Origin: Tomocerus qinae
Taxonomy: Eukaryota > Arthropoda > Collembola > Entomobryomorpha > Tomoceridae
Length of the DNA stretch: 64,000 bases
Direction of reading: 5' to 3'
Assembly: GCA_020055645.1 (NCBI GenBank)
Contig: CM034546.1
Span: 98,766,001-98,830,000, forward strand
How positions within the stretch are numbered: the stretch's first letter is position 1; each line of letters begins with the position of its first letter. The notes under the pieces are model-generated. The model was not told the DNA's origin, made no database searches, and saw only the letters and a program-made list of their open reading frames with translations. Positions 30,564-42,074 of this stretch are shown here, in pieces. The translations under genes and the position numbers were made by a program.

Positions 30564-32421
30564 CTCTCAAAGTCTTCTCGGCCTATACTCTACAATATTA
30601 CACTCTTCACAAGAGAATAGTTATATAGAATAAACCCGAGTATATAAGAGTATACAGAAAGATGTACAGCAGCTTGTTTCCTATCTCTAGGTCCGAAAGG
30701 CTACCAATCATTATAAAATATTCTGCTGTTGAATGCTATTCTCGTAGCGAAGTTATCGTTGGCTTTTCCTGAGTTCTACATTCATTATACAATCCATGCA
30801 GTTGTAATTTTTCTATATTTCCATACTACAGTCTTAATGCAAATGTAATTTGTACAACAAAAAGGTTTCAGCCGTTGTGGCATTATCTGCCTCTTTAACA
30901 TCCATTTCTCCCCTCACTGAATGACATTATAATGTACATATATGGTTATGTGATACAACAAAATATGTTGTCAGAGATTTTAAACACAAATTGAATCAAT
31001 ATTTACATTATTGATGTGTAGTACTTATAAGTTAGAGGATCATTCAGAATGTAGAGATTGTTCGTCACTTTTAGAGCACTGCATAGCAGGGGTAAATTAC
31101 ATTCACTGTGTGTTTTATCAGTTATTATTTTTATTGCAGACCGTTAGGTGTAGGGTTTGGCATTGAATTATTGAGCTTTCTTTACGATTACGATAACGAT
31201 AGTCAAGGGAGAGAGGATCATAACGTAACGAGACCCTAAATCTATGTGCATCCTCCACAATCGTTTTCATTGATGAGGAAATGAAGTTTTCCTATCTCCT
31301 CTTCATTTGGGTTGTATTGGGTTTTGGGTGAATTTCTTGAGGAAATTGATGTGATTTTGATTCCCATAGACATTTGTAGGCTCCCTCCTGAGCTCAGTAA
31401 TGACTGAAGGACGATAATGGTCTTTTGCGCTTTAATGCCCATGATAGCTGAATTGCTAAAGTGCCAAAGAAGAGTGAAAGTAACAATGCACTATTCCGTT
31501 ACATAGCATATTATTCCCATTCTCAATAAGTTCTACTCAAGTTTTCTTAGTTAGGTAACGATACAGTACAGCACTCACTGCTCCATTGTCCATTATATAA
31601 GACTGACAGTTCCATTTTCATTTGATTTGTTGCTGCCTTTCTCTACATGTGGTTCATATGCTTACAGAGTTGTAAATGTTTATTTCGCTAACATTCGTAG
31701 TACTTGATAAAATAAAATCTATCTATATTATACCAATTAATTATCATGTACTACATCTCTTAGCTTCAAGTGTTCTATACGACAGTAGCTAACTTACTGT
31801 TCGTAACTTGCATATAATAATGCAAGAATCAATTTTTAACCTTCGATTTCATAGCCCTGAGAATACTGTAATTCTAAATATCCAGTTCAAAATTGCTTGT
31901 TCGCATACGGTGTGGTACCTAATGCAAAAGCGTAGTAACTAATCAGATGTTATCTTCCTCTACTTTCTGGACTGTCTCTAGGACTTTCGTTCAGTAGATA
32001 ATTCTAGAGAGCAGATAACCAATAATAAAGTACATTCATTGTATCCCGTCCCTTGGGTACTAAACTCAATCGAATTCTTTTGATATCTCTTCCATGCGGC
32101 ATGAAGTTCTTATATTAAGTCGTTTCTGCAGACTATGCATACACACTTATAATATCCGTCCATCCTACTTAGGATACAATCCATGGGAAAGTTTAGCACG
32201 CGTTAAAAACACGTAAATACGTAACAGCACCTTTTTTGCGACGTACTTTAATATTTTAGCGCAAGCAAGGGAAAGATTAACATATACTAGACATTATACG
32301 CATATAAATGGTCGATTGCATAGTCCATAAACGTAGAGTTTAGCATAGTGTGTACTACTACAGTAGTAGGGAGTAGAGTTTAATCTAGTTTTGTATTTTA
32401 TATGAACACTTATGTGCACAT

Positions 32422-32730
32422 GGAGTTGGACGTACGGCCGGAAGGAAACTAAAAGTCGGGCCGGCCATCAAGTCTTACTTATCTCCCTATTCTATTTATA
32501 TTACATTATAATTTATATCCATGTTACAAGTTGGAGTTGGACATAATCTCGACTTCCCTTTCTGCTTAGGAAAATTTAAGAGTAGGCTGAAATATCTCGT
32601 AGCCAACTCCACCCCATTATATATCCACACAAAGTAGCTCCACTCGAGTTTCCTATGGGTCAAGTCAGACTTTCGAGTAGTTGCGTAGACTCAAATCCAA
32701 CTTGACGACTGGTAGAACTGAGTTGGTCCT
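32422..32730. repeat. Possible degenerate dispersed repeat (GGAGTTGG motif)
   Basis: GGAGTTGGAC occurs at 32422-32431 and again at 32533-32542. The inverse, CCAACTCC, lies at 32603-32610, and looser relatives (ATCCAACTTG, TGAGTTGGTC) follow near 32694-32729. A local GC-rich patch with CGGCCG (32435-32440) and GGGCCGGCC (32458-32466) stands out from the AT-rich surroundings. GAGTTGG-type motifs are common in degenerate arthropod repeats, so I read this as an old repeat fragment. No frame or terminal repeat confirms it. Confidence 0.3.
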
Positions 32731-35070
32731 ACTACATAGATTTTCAAAATATTTCCGTTTCCCTTTCCGTTATTGTTACGCTTTACGATAGAAGCGTTTG
32801 AGAATATTGAATACAATTGTGGTGTATTGTCAATGTATATGTGTAGCTTACTTAGTCAAGTGAATCTTCTTTGTGATCAGAATTTCTATGAAGTTGGATT
32901 TAGTTGAGCCCGAACAAGCTAGCCAACAGTAAGTGTCAGATTTGAAGCGATTAATAATGTTAGATGTCTTTTTAGGGGCGAACTGACTGACGGAGATATA
33001 CTTACTTACTTTATGTTATGAATGACTTCTCTGTACAATTTCATTCAACGTCCTTTCCTTATTTTCTTTCCTGTCCTGTCTGTAGCAAACTTTTCTAGAG
33101 CACAGCAGACATTTGGATAGAACGAGAAAGATGACAATCGACTTCGCTTGCGATAGTTCTGCCAAGTTCACATTAACTCACTTCGGTCATAGTCAGACGG
33201 TGAATTGTCATGACTGTCAGGGCAGTAAAAGAAAACCAGAGTGAGCAAAATCGCAGTGAACGATAAATATATTATATTCCTACCTATATTATAAAAATGG
33301 ATATATTGGTAAAGGGAACGGAGTTTTCTTTTTGTTTGTTGTTGAAAGAGATTGGGAGAAATAGGTATAAACTATAGTACACCAGCTGATTTGATTCTGT
33401 ATACGTTCTTTCTTTCTTATGGATACATACACTATATAATTCTGATGAAGTTCGAGGAATACAGTTCAATGCTCAAAAGAACTATTGAATTTTAGTTGCA
33501 GTAGTTTGGACGCGTCCGTCGCTTTTCAGAAACTTTGGATCAAGATGAATGAATGACGGAAGGAAGGAAAGACGCTAATGCATCAACGAGACCTAGACAC
33601 TTGCAAAACACTTGTTTTCACGCTTAGAACGCTCAACTTTTAACCCTATTTACCAGTAAGTGGAAAGTAGATAAGCATGTTCGTAGTTTTTTGTAACTTT
33701 CTCTTTCCTGCTAAATGTGACCCTTTTGTTCAAAGTGCGTGAAGAATTTTAGATCTTTGTCTTTATTCATGACTCAAAACTCTGTTGTTTCGCTACAGAT
33801 TTTGTACACATACCAAACAGGACAGGGATACTATTAGACTAATATTAAAAGGGAATGGGTAATGTATTTTAATATTAGACCATAATGGTAGCAACGAAAT
33901 TCTACGAACAGAGACAACTCAATAAACTAGGAGGTTTATAAAAATGTAATTCAATAACACACGAAGACACGCACAGTTGGAATATTATAAACCTAAAAAG
34001 TAGCAAGAGTGACAAGGTATATAATAACATTTTCGTACCTACCTATGTAGATAGCTATATGAAGTTTAAATGAGAATGAGCAAAAGAATTGAGTTGGAAT
34101 TACATTGAATTGTAGTGCTGAGAGGAGAAGAACCCATAAAATGCAATAAAAGTCCCCTGTCTTTGACTTGACTTTTCTGAGTTGGTTGGTATGCCATGCC
34201 GTTCCATTCCATGCCAGATTGAATTTAAGTCTCCGGAATGGAAAAGTAGGAAAAGGGTGAGAAATTGCTTTGCCTTCGATCATAGGAATGGAGAAAGAAT
34301 ATATAGGATATATCAAAAGGACGATAACTGAGAAATAGGAAAGAGGATGAATTGAGGTGGACTGATGTTAGTGACTGATGCATGTTGTGTACGGTAACTT
34401 TATTTTCGTGCCGACTTCAAATATCTCTGTCATATTGAATCATAAAAAGGTTAGCGATGCACTACATTTGATATTGGAAAAGTAAAAGCTAGAAAGACAG
34501 TCGACCGAGACTCGCTACGTTTTTTTTCTTCCATTCGACTTTCCTGGATTCCTAGACTCATTTATTTCCTGTACCTTTTAAATTTCACCGTAAATATGTT
34601 ATGCTATTTCAAGCGAACTAGGTATACATAAATACATCTCTTCTTGAGAGAAAAAAGACTTTCTCCAGTATAGACTCTTCTGAATGCAGTAATTTTTCTT
34701 GCCATGTATCTTTCCTTCTATAGGTAGATGCTACAGAAGAATTATACTGTTCACAATTGAAGTCGACACGACAGACTCGTTAGACTTGGACCAAAAAGAA
34801 AAGTGCCAGCCCAAGAAGATAAGTAACTCGAACTGAACTCGTTCCCTACCTATCCTCTACTCCAACATAGAGCAACCAATTTACTTACTTCCATTTGTAT
34901 TGACAACTCTCTGCAGTGCAATTGACTTTCTCCGGCACAGAAACAAAGAAATACATACAAAGGGAAGAATACAAAACTGTATTTCCTGTATTAGCCTACA
35001 GTGCTCTTCAAGATACTACATGGAGAAAAATGCATAAAGTCAACGAAGAAAAATGTATTGATGCAATGTG

Positions 35071-37962
35071 ATGGAAGAACAAGGAATGGAAATCACTCTG
35101 GAGAAAGAGACAAAAGGGGAAAAAATGTTGTCTTATCTTTCGACATCATTTTCTCAACCGTCACAGCAGAAACGTGAGGAAGATGTCCAAATGTCTACAA
35201 GTACTATCAACATTTCTCGTCAAAACAATCCCCAGGGACTTTCTCATACTCTAAATATAAATTCTACTAGTGTAACCAACTATTCCAAAAGTGAAAGCCC
35301 TTGCTCATCTAATAGTATTAGGTCATCTCTACAGTCCTCTTCAACTGCAACCAATTTTACTCATTCTGTTGAGCTGGATAACGATATCTCCGGGACCCAG
35401 AATACTACACCATTACATCCAAGCCTCCCAACAAAAGATTTCAGTACTAAAAGACCTGCCACTAGTCAGAGCATCAAGAATGAGGATAACGATATTATGT
35501 CTTTATCTCTACTTGAATTAGCATGGGAAGATATTCTATTCAGGTACCAAACTGTGTATTCCATAAAGTACATTTATAATTCATATCTAACAACGCTACG
35601 TTAATAATAATATCATTTTCTACCTAAGTGCTATTGCATAACGTTTTATAGCTTTGTAGCAGAAGCCTTTATGAAACCTTAGTTAGAATACGTAAACGTA
35701 TAATAAAATCCGAACTAAATGTGTAAAGGTTTCAACTATTCACAATCTATTGTCTTTTGTAGCAATTTATTCTTATACTTGAGCTGGGAAGATTTATTTC
35801 ATCTTCGAGCGACTTCATCAAGATCTAAACAGATGATAGACCAATATTTTAGTAAAATGAAAAACATCGACCTTAGTAAATACCGAAGTACTTTCACAGT
35901 CAGCGCATTCCAGGTAACAGAATTTCATTAACTATTAATTTGACAGCTCAGAGATACTATAAACTTTATAATGGCTAAATTCATATAGCGAACTCTCCAA
36001 GGATGAGGGTCCTTTCTATAAATTACACTTCAAATAGTAACATAATTCATTTTGGCGATCGTATTTTCAAAAATCATTCTATGTTGTAAATGCACTTATA
36101 GATTGAACTCAATTACTAGGGGAAAAGTGTTTTGGCCATGGAGAGATAATAGAGTGGAGAAAGTAGAGATTCCTAGTATACATAAATCAAAAGTAATGCT
36201 ACTGAACCATAGTTTCCCATTTTTTGGGTGGACTTCCAATCTATTATATTTGATGTCAAAAAACTTGTATTTACTTATACAACACTTAGGAACTTGGCTA
36301 ATAGATACTGGACATATATCATACATAAAGTACAGCTTCCATTTACGTAGGCGTAGCTGTCCAGATACAGTGAATTATAATGCGAGGAACTATAATAGAA
36401 CAATGAAAACTATACATCATGACGTGCAACTATGATATATTACATTTGAAACTCTTGAAATAATGACTGGGCTTTCGTTTCAGAAAATATTCTTTACCTT
36501 ATAGAGAGATTTTAAGTTCTTATTACACTCGGTTAGTAGCCCTAACCAATATTTCTTAGAAAATAGGAACGCCGAGTGCAAGTGTCTACCTACACTAAGT
36601 CAAAATAGTTAACATATTATGTACCTAGGACATTTTGCTTCCACGGAAGTGACTTAGTGACACATTCACAATGAAAGACTTTTAAAATTGTGTCAGATAA
36701 CTCATTTGATTTGGTAATTACATTATTTACTTTCTCACATAAAGCGATAGTGACATGACAGAGCACTAAATGACAAAGGTATAAAACAGCAGTTATCAAA
36801 ATTCGATAGATTATCAGCAACATCACCAATAGCCAGTAGCCCAAAGTAATTCTTAGACGAAAACGAAAAATAAAACGTAACAAATATTAACTTTGTCGCA
36901 TATGTACTATTCATAAGTGTACACTTCAAAAAACAAACAACTCCAGAAACTGTTACATCAAAGTTTGCTTGCAATTCTACCCTTATCCAACCAAACCTCT
37001 ATCAAATATCTTTACTTTCTTTCCAGGTAATATCATCCAACTGCTCTAACCTTCGAAAAATTACTTTGCCTTACTGCCAATGTGCCAACGATTCCATTCT
37101 TAAAAACATTTTCAAAAACAATCCCCGTTTGATTCATGTTGATTTGACCGGGTGCAACCGTCTCAATGGAAGTTGCTTACTTGCACTTTCTGTACACTGC
37201 AAAGTAAGTTTGTTTTTCCCATCATATGAAAAGCAACAATGGTTACTACATTTGGCTTTACCTATTAACCTACACATTTACATCTATAGTATTTATTGCT
37301 ATGAAAATATTTATTTTTGAAGTTACTAAAAACACTGAAACTACGCGAGTGTAATTGGCTATCAAGAGGAGCTGTCGAGACAATCATCTCTAATCTGAAA
37401 CAGATCGAAGATATTGACTTCACGTCTTGTCCAGTTATTAGCGATCAGCAACTCATTCCATTTTCGCAAGCATTTCCAGGGTATACTAGACTTATGAGTT
37501 GCTAATGAATAAAATATTGTGTTAATAATGTACCATAATGGCTCATTCCTAATTCATATTCATAATGTATTATTTTCAGGTTGAAAAAGCTATACGTGGG
37601 ATATATAAAAGGTGTCAGTGATACTACATTAGTGGCATTTTCTCGGAATTGCAGAAAACTTGAAACATTGGATATTCGAGCTTGCATGGGTGTCACAGAT
37701 AATGGCATACGGTACAAAAATATTAAACTGCACAATTCTCTTTATGGACTGTCGTGTACACTAATGGAACTAAACAAATTAATTTTGAATGTTTAGAAGT
37801 GTTGGAGAATATTGTACCCATCTTAAAGAACTCTATGTTGCCCGATGTCACTTAATTACAGAATACAGTTTAAATGTTCTAAGACGGAGATCAAATATGG
37901 TGATAGATCGACCGCCTATCGCTTTGGCGTTTCACTTGCCAATTCCAAGATTGCAAGTGTAA
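35071..37962 (+). CDS. FBXL15: F-box/LRR protein 15-like (FBXL15), SCF ubiquitin-ligase substrate receptor
   Basis: There are six coding exons: 35071-35543, 35763-35913, 37027-37203, 37323-37480, 37580-37711 and 37797-37962. All junctions are GT-AG and in phase, giving 418 aa. The start is fixed by an in-frame TGA twelve bases upstream. Residues 1 to about 145 are a Ser/Thr/Asn-rich, probably disordered extension. An F-box-like segment (LAWEDILF through WEDLFHLRATS) spans the exon 1/2 junction at about residues 150-195. About 200 residues of leucine-rich repeats of the cysteine-containing class follow (for example IHVDLTGCNRLNGSCL, LETLDIRACMGVTDNGI). The C-terminal VLRRRSN...DRPP...LQV resembles the end of FBXL15. 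Family knowledge: F-box proteins bridge substrates to SKP1-CUL1, and vertebrate FBXL15 directs SMURF1 turnover in BMP signalling. The vertebrate protein is about 300 aa, so the N-terminal extension is lineage-specific. The family is sure; orthology is very likely from the domain order and tail. Confidence 0.9.
35914..37026 (+). other. Largest intron of the FBXL15-like gene
   Basis: A 1113-base intron between exons 2 and 3, bounded by CAG|GTAACAG and TTTCTTTCCAG|GTA. It is roughly ten times longer than most other introns in the window. Its open frames on both strands have no recognisable domain. I see no repeat or nested gene in it. Confidence 0.8.
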
Positions 37963-38142
37963 AATTATGAATTTATAAAAGTTGCGTTGTTTTATTTATT
38001 TTTTTATCAGAAAAAATTGTTATAAATAATATGCGTACTGATATACTACAGAATCCTGATTTTCTTACTCTTTTAATGGATGTTTACCCTAGTGTATTCC
38101 TATTACTACTCGCCAAACAAAAACTTATAGTCATCATTAAAG

Positions 38143-38148
38143 AATAAA
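38143..38148 (+). terminator. Poly(A) signal, FBXL15-like gene
   Basis: AATAAA lies about 180 bases after the stop codon, in an A-rich context. It is the first canonical signal I see downstream of the gene. Confidence 0.5.
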
Positions 38149-39238
38149 ATAACCATTCAACCATGGCCAGTTATGGTCATTATAACACTAATTAATTACT
38201 ACTTACTTATGATAAGTTAAAAGAATCATACAAACATTTATTTAACCTACTAACCACTTGGAACAACAGTATTATGCTAAGGTTGATAATTTATTAAGAA
38301 GTATTTACGTTTACAAAAGTCAATTTCTGTAAACCTTCTTTTTAAGTTTACGCAAAGCTAAGTACAATACTAAATTTTTTAAATTTATTTTGTAGTATAT
38401 TATGTACTTAGTTTGTTTCATATAGTATGCTATCTTGATATCTGTATATTTACTATAGGTATTTTAAACTTTCTTACCTTACCTACTCAAATAGAATAGA
38501 AAAATATAATATCACATTGTATATTCATATTAACTAACCAATGCAATGCTGAAGAATGATAAGTAGATCATTCAGTACTATCTAGTAGGACGAATTATAA
38601 TTTGTTATTGTCAAAATAAAAGATTGATACTCAAACCAAAACATAAAGAGATGACATCTATCAAGCCGTGGACTGTAGAATTCTATTACACCTTATCATA
38701 TTACGAATTGGCCAATTTGTTTACATGCTTGTGACATATTTTTTTTAGCACTTCACAGTAAATGGGACAAAACGTTACCAGTTATTTTATATACCTATTA
38801 AAGTAATTAATCTATGTTCCAGAAACAAAGTCCAACACCCACACAGATGTAAACAGCTACAGCTTAAGCTGTCTTTCGTAATCCAGCGATTATCACTTTC
38901 ACATTTTATTGGTATTGTATGTAAATGAGGCCTAGTGGTGCTAGCATGAAAATTAATCATCATTCTAGTACACATAAATAACTACTGAATTAGCAGTGAA
39001 GGTAGCAACACTGATCATCAGTAGGTACTCCTTTTCCAAATAGACTAATTGAACAGCCAAAGGCAGCCTCGAGCTAGAAATGAACTGGGAGTTAGCTATT
39101 TTACACCTTTCGGTAGAAGAACATAAATAATAGGATCACCACACAGATACTACTGTACCTACTTGGAAGCAATCATGGAAAGTTAATTAACCCTATTCAA
39201 ACGTGCTCGTCATTGTATTTAGGTGTGATATAGATAAT
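38149..39238. other. Intergenic, FBXL15-like gene to secreted-protein gene
   Basis: About 1.1 kb of AT-rich DNA between the two plus-strand genes. No gene, long repeat or RNA structure stands out. It must contain the upstream control sequences of the next gene. Confidence 0.6.
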
Positions 39239-39268
39239 TATAAATTAATTCATATAGTAACTTTCACT
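39239..39268 (+). promoter_or_regulatory. Candidate core promoter (TATA box and initiator)
   Basis: TATAAA at 39239-39244 is followed by TTCACTG, an initiator-like TCACT at 39264-39268. The spacing from TATA to the presumed A+1 (39266) is about 27 bases. This would give a 5' UTR of about 70 bases before the ATG at 39337. TATA-like strings are common in such AT-rich DNA, so the assignment rests mainly on the spacing. Confidence 0.35.
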
Positions 39269-39336
39269 GCTAATTTCTGTTCATTTCATTTTGGATTGAG
39301 AGTGATGAATCTGCAACAAGAACTACAATTTTCGTT

Positions 39337-41451
39337 ATGAAGACTTTTCTGAGATTCAATTTTGCCTTAACTTGTGCTTACTTGTTTTGTGCAAACTGTA
39401 TTACTATTGCTTCGACTGAGAGCAATCAGGTTAGATATCAGAGTAAATTATTATTATTGCAATCCGTCTTTACATACTTTATAATCTGCTTACATATATA
39501 CATATATTAAACCGGAAATTAATTTTATCTACCTCTAGGCGCAGACATATTCTCATGAATGTACAAAAAGCTTAGCTGTTTCTATCGAAGACACTTTTAG
39601 CGAGGCTGAGTTGATAAAACGTTTAAAAAAAGTAAGGATACCAAGACCTGTTCATTTCATTAATTTCATTTTCCTGAAACTACTTATTTAGAGTGTATGA
39701 AATAATATTACCTTTCTGTGAATACTAAGACTAATTTGCATTGTAAACAAAATTTTTTATTTTTTTACTGAGACTAATTTTTTAACTAATCTAAATTTTT
39801 TGTATTCGTAAAAAAGACTGTAGAATGTCTCAAGATTTTATCAGGGAATAAAGGACGACAAGATGATGATGATGACGACGACTTTCAATTGCCGTCATAT
39901 GTTCCTGAAATCATCAAAGTCGTGGGCTCTGTCTTAGCTGGAAATGCCAGCTCGCTAGTTAGTAATAGTCTTTCATTGATCGATACCATACCTGGAGCTG
40001 GAGGTAGTTCAGGGGGAATAGGGAATTCAATTACAGGACTTATTGAGACTTTAGCTACTACAATTAATCAAGCACGACCAATAATCCCAACGAAGCCACC
40101 AAGACATAGACCAACAAGAGGGCCAACACGAAAACCTCCGATGAGAAACCGAACTCGAAGGACAACAACAAGGAGTCCAATGTTAAACCAGATAACTACT
40201 TTAAATTCTATAACAAATATCCCCAGTCAAAATTCAGGGGTTCCTGCCACAATTACAAATACCAAGCCTCCTGGTAGCCCTATTATATTTGTCCTACCAA
40301 ATATCCCTAATGGAATTTCAGCTCCAGAGTTGGCCAAAAACCCAGACCTCCTTCATCAAGTTGTCAATCAGAGTATAAATGCATTACAGCAACCAGTAAA
40401 CAATAATGTCAATGCGACACCTCAACAAACTAATCAGAATCTCATACAGCAAGAACAATCAGAAACGAACGCTTCAAGACCAATAAATCAGATACCACCT
40501 CAACAAACTCCGTCCATTCCGCAATCAAGTCCCAATATTGAACAAATAACCAATCCACCTTCCTCCAATAATGTTTTCTCCAACGGAAACTTGACCTTTG
40601 TCACATCTCAACAGCCAACATTGACCCAAGAACAGCTTTTAACTAATTTACTTACAATTTTGACGAAACTTTCTCAGCAACCGACTATTTCCCCACAGGC
40701 GGCTGTTGTTGCTCAATCTCCGGCTACTGTTCCAGTAACCCCATTATCAGTAACTAATGAAACAATTCCCTCCACAACTGAAGATGAATATTATTACTAC
40801 GAGGACGATGAGACTACTCCTATCGCAGGCAATGGCACTGCAAACGCCATAAAAGCAACAACGGCAACTGTGGATGAAGACGATGATGATGGAGCTGCAG
40901 CTGCTGCGGCCGCCGCTGCTGTTATAATAAAAGCTGGAGAAGCAAATTCGAATAAAACAAAAGTTACTGAAGTAAGTGCGACTAGCGATCCGATTCAATC
41001 CTTAGCTGCTCCTACCACAGGCAGGGTTAAGATTACAAAAGTAACAACAATAAAAACCGTCGACAAGGATAAAGAAATTGATTATTATGACGAAGATTAT
41101 GACTCGGCCACCACACCTAAAGCTGTCCCACCGTCCCCTGTAATTAAAGTTGTTCAAAAGGTTACTACAAAACTGCCTGCAATAGAAAATGACGAAGAGG
41201 AAGCGGAGGCACAGCCTTATTCCACTCTGAGGAGCAAAGCGAAACCTCCAGTCACAGTCACAGAACCAGCTCCTCCTCCTCCTCCACAACAAATTGGGAC
41301 CACTGAGGAAATTGAAGAAGATTATGAAGAAAATGAGAAAATCACCACAAGGAGAAAATACATTTACTCAAAAACAACAGCCAAAACTATTTCCGAAACT
41401 GATGAGGATGACACTGAAAATTTATTTAAAGTAAAGGCGCGCTTTAAATAA
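39337..41451 (+). CDS. Secreted low-complexity protein, acidic/tyrosine-rich, function unknown
   Basis: There are three exons, all phase 0: 39337-39429, 39539-39631 and 39817-41451. They encode 606 aa. The protein begins with a typical signal peptide (MKTFLRF then a hydrophobic core ending near CITIAS). A short helical-looking segment follows, with two cysteines (ECTKS, TVECLK) that could pair, then an Asp run, then a hydrophobic Gly/Ser stretch with an NAS glycosylation site. Next come a basic Pro/Thr/Arg region containing RTRR, a furin-type site, and a long Gln/Asn/Pro/Thr-rich tract. The C-terminal third is acidic with tyrosine clusters (EYYYYEDDE, DYYDEDYD, EEDYEENE), which fit tyrosine-sulfation contexts, plus a nine-alanine run in mixed codons and a five-proline run. 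No known domain is visible. An extracellular-matrix, cuticle-associated or mucin-like precursor is the most natural reading, but that is inference from composition. Confidence 0.78.
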
Positions 41452-41515
41452 ACTTTATGTAGTTACCTTCAATGTTTTTTAATAGTAAAAACCTTAAAAC
41501 TAAATACGTATACTT

Positions 41516-41521
41516 AATAAA
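41516..41521 (+). terminator. Poly(A) signal, secreted-protein gene
   Basis: AATAAA lies 65 bases after the stop codon at 41451, in a position typical for a short 3' UTR. Confidence 0.6.
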
Positions 41522-41755
41522 GATTTGAATAACGTATAAAATCGACTGTTTTCATAAACTTGATATTATGTTTCATGTTTACAATTTACTTCGCTTGCAG
41601 ATTCACACAACCAACTGTACTTCATATGCAAAAATTCTATTACTAGCTAATTTTTACTTGATCATACATTTTTTGTGCATGTTCAATTTGCAATTTTAGC
41701 ATTAGATGGGTTAGCTAACTAATTTAATCCTAATTTCTAATTCAATCCTGCATGC

Positions 41756-41901
41756 ATGGCCACGAATATCGTCATGCAGCACAATACAATAATACTACTA
41801 GTTTTGCTGGGTGTTGCTAGGACAGGAAGGTACCATGGTGCAGATGGTGCTATTGACAAAACGAAGTTGAGTGTTATTCAGCTACATAATTTTTCCAGCT
41901 C
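41756..41901 (+). other. Candidate upstream exon of DNAI4 or separate small ORF
   Basis: An ATG at 41756 opens 48 codons plus two bases, with a hydrophobic core (IILLVLLGVA), up to a possible donor GTAAGA at 41902. The DNAI4 start lies one base after a good acceptor (CCCTCACAG, exon from 42074). Splicing donor to acceptor keeps the frame and would add 49 residues before the DNAI4 methionine. Unspliced, the frame ends at a TAA four bases into the intron, giving a signal-peptide-like 49-residue peptide. Dynein intermediate chains do not carry signal peptides, so a 5' UTR exon with an accidental frame is also plausible. Confidence 0.3.
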
Positions 41902-42074
41902 GTAAGATTGTATAATGAGCACACTTTTATTTCATATTTTAGAAGCTAACAGATTTGAAACTTTGTTATAGTCAAAGGTGGTGACATACAATACCCAATA
42001 TTGCTAATATTATATTACCAATAGCCTTTACATAGAGTTGGCCAATTCGACAGGATTAATTTATCCCTCACAGA

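Larger units (their letters stand above)
20906..35070. other. Long non-coding stretch, no supportable gene
   Basis: About 14 kb with only short open frames that have no recognisable domain and no paired splice sites. The frame at 24662-25087 (141 codons) and the minus-strand frame at 33993-34316 are the longest, and neither resembles a protein. The content noted is a trinucleotide repeat at 30535-30563 and a possible degenerate dispersed repeat at 32422-32730. The last few hundred bases must hold the 5' UTR and promoter of the FBXL15-like gene; I could not place its transcription start. Confidence 0.55.

Noticed and set aside
33993-34316. Minus-strand 107-codon frame
   Set aside because: No motif, no paired splice sites and hydrophobic composition expected by chance; no support for a gene.
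40747-41292. Minus-strand frames rich in Cys/Phe/Ile/Ser
   Set aside because: They are antisense shadows of the acidic, low-complexity coding exon of the secreted-protein gene.
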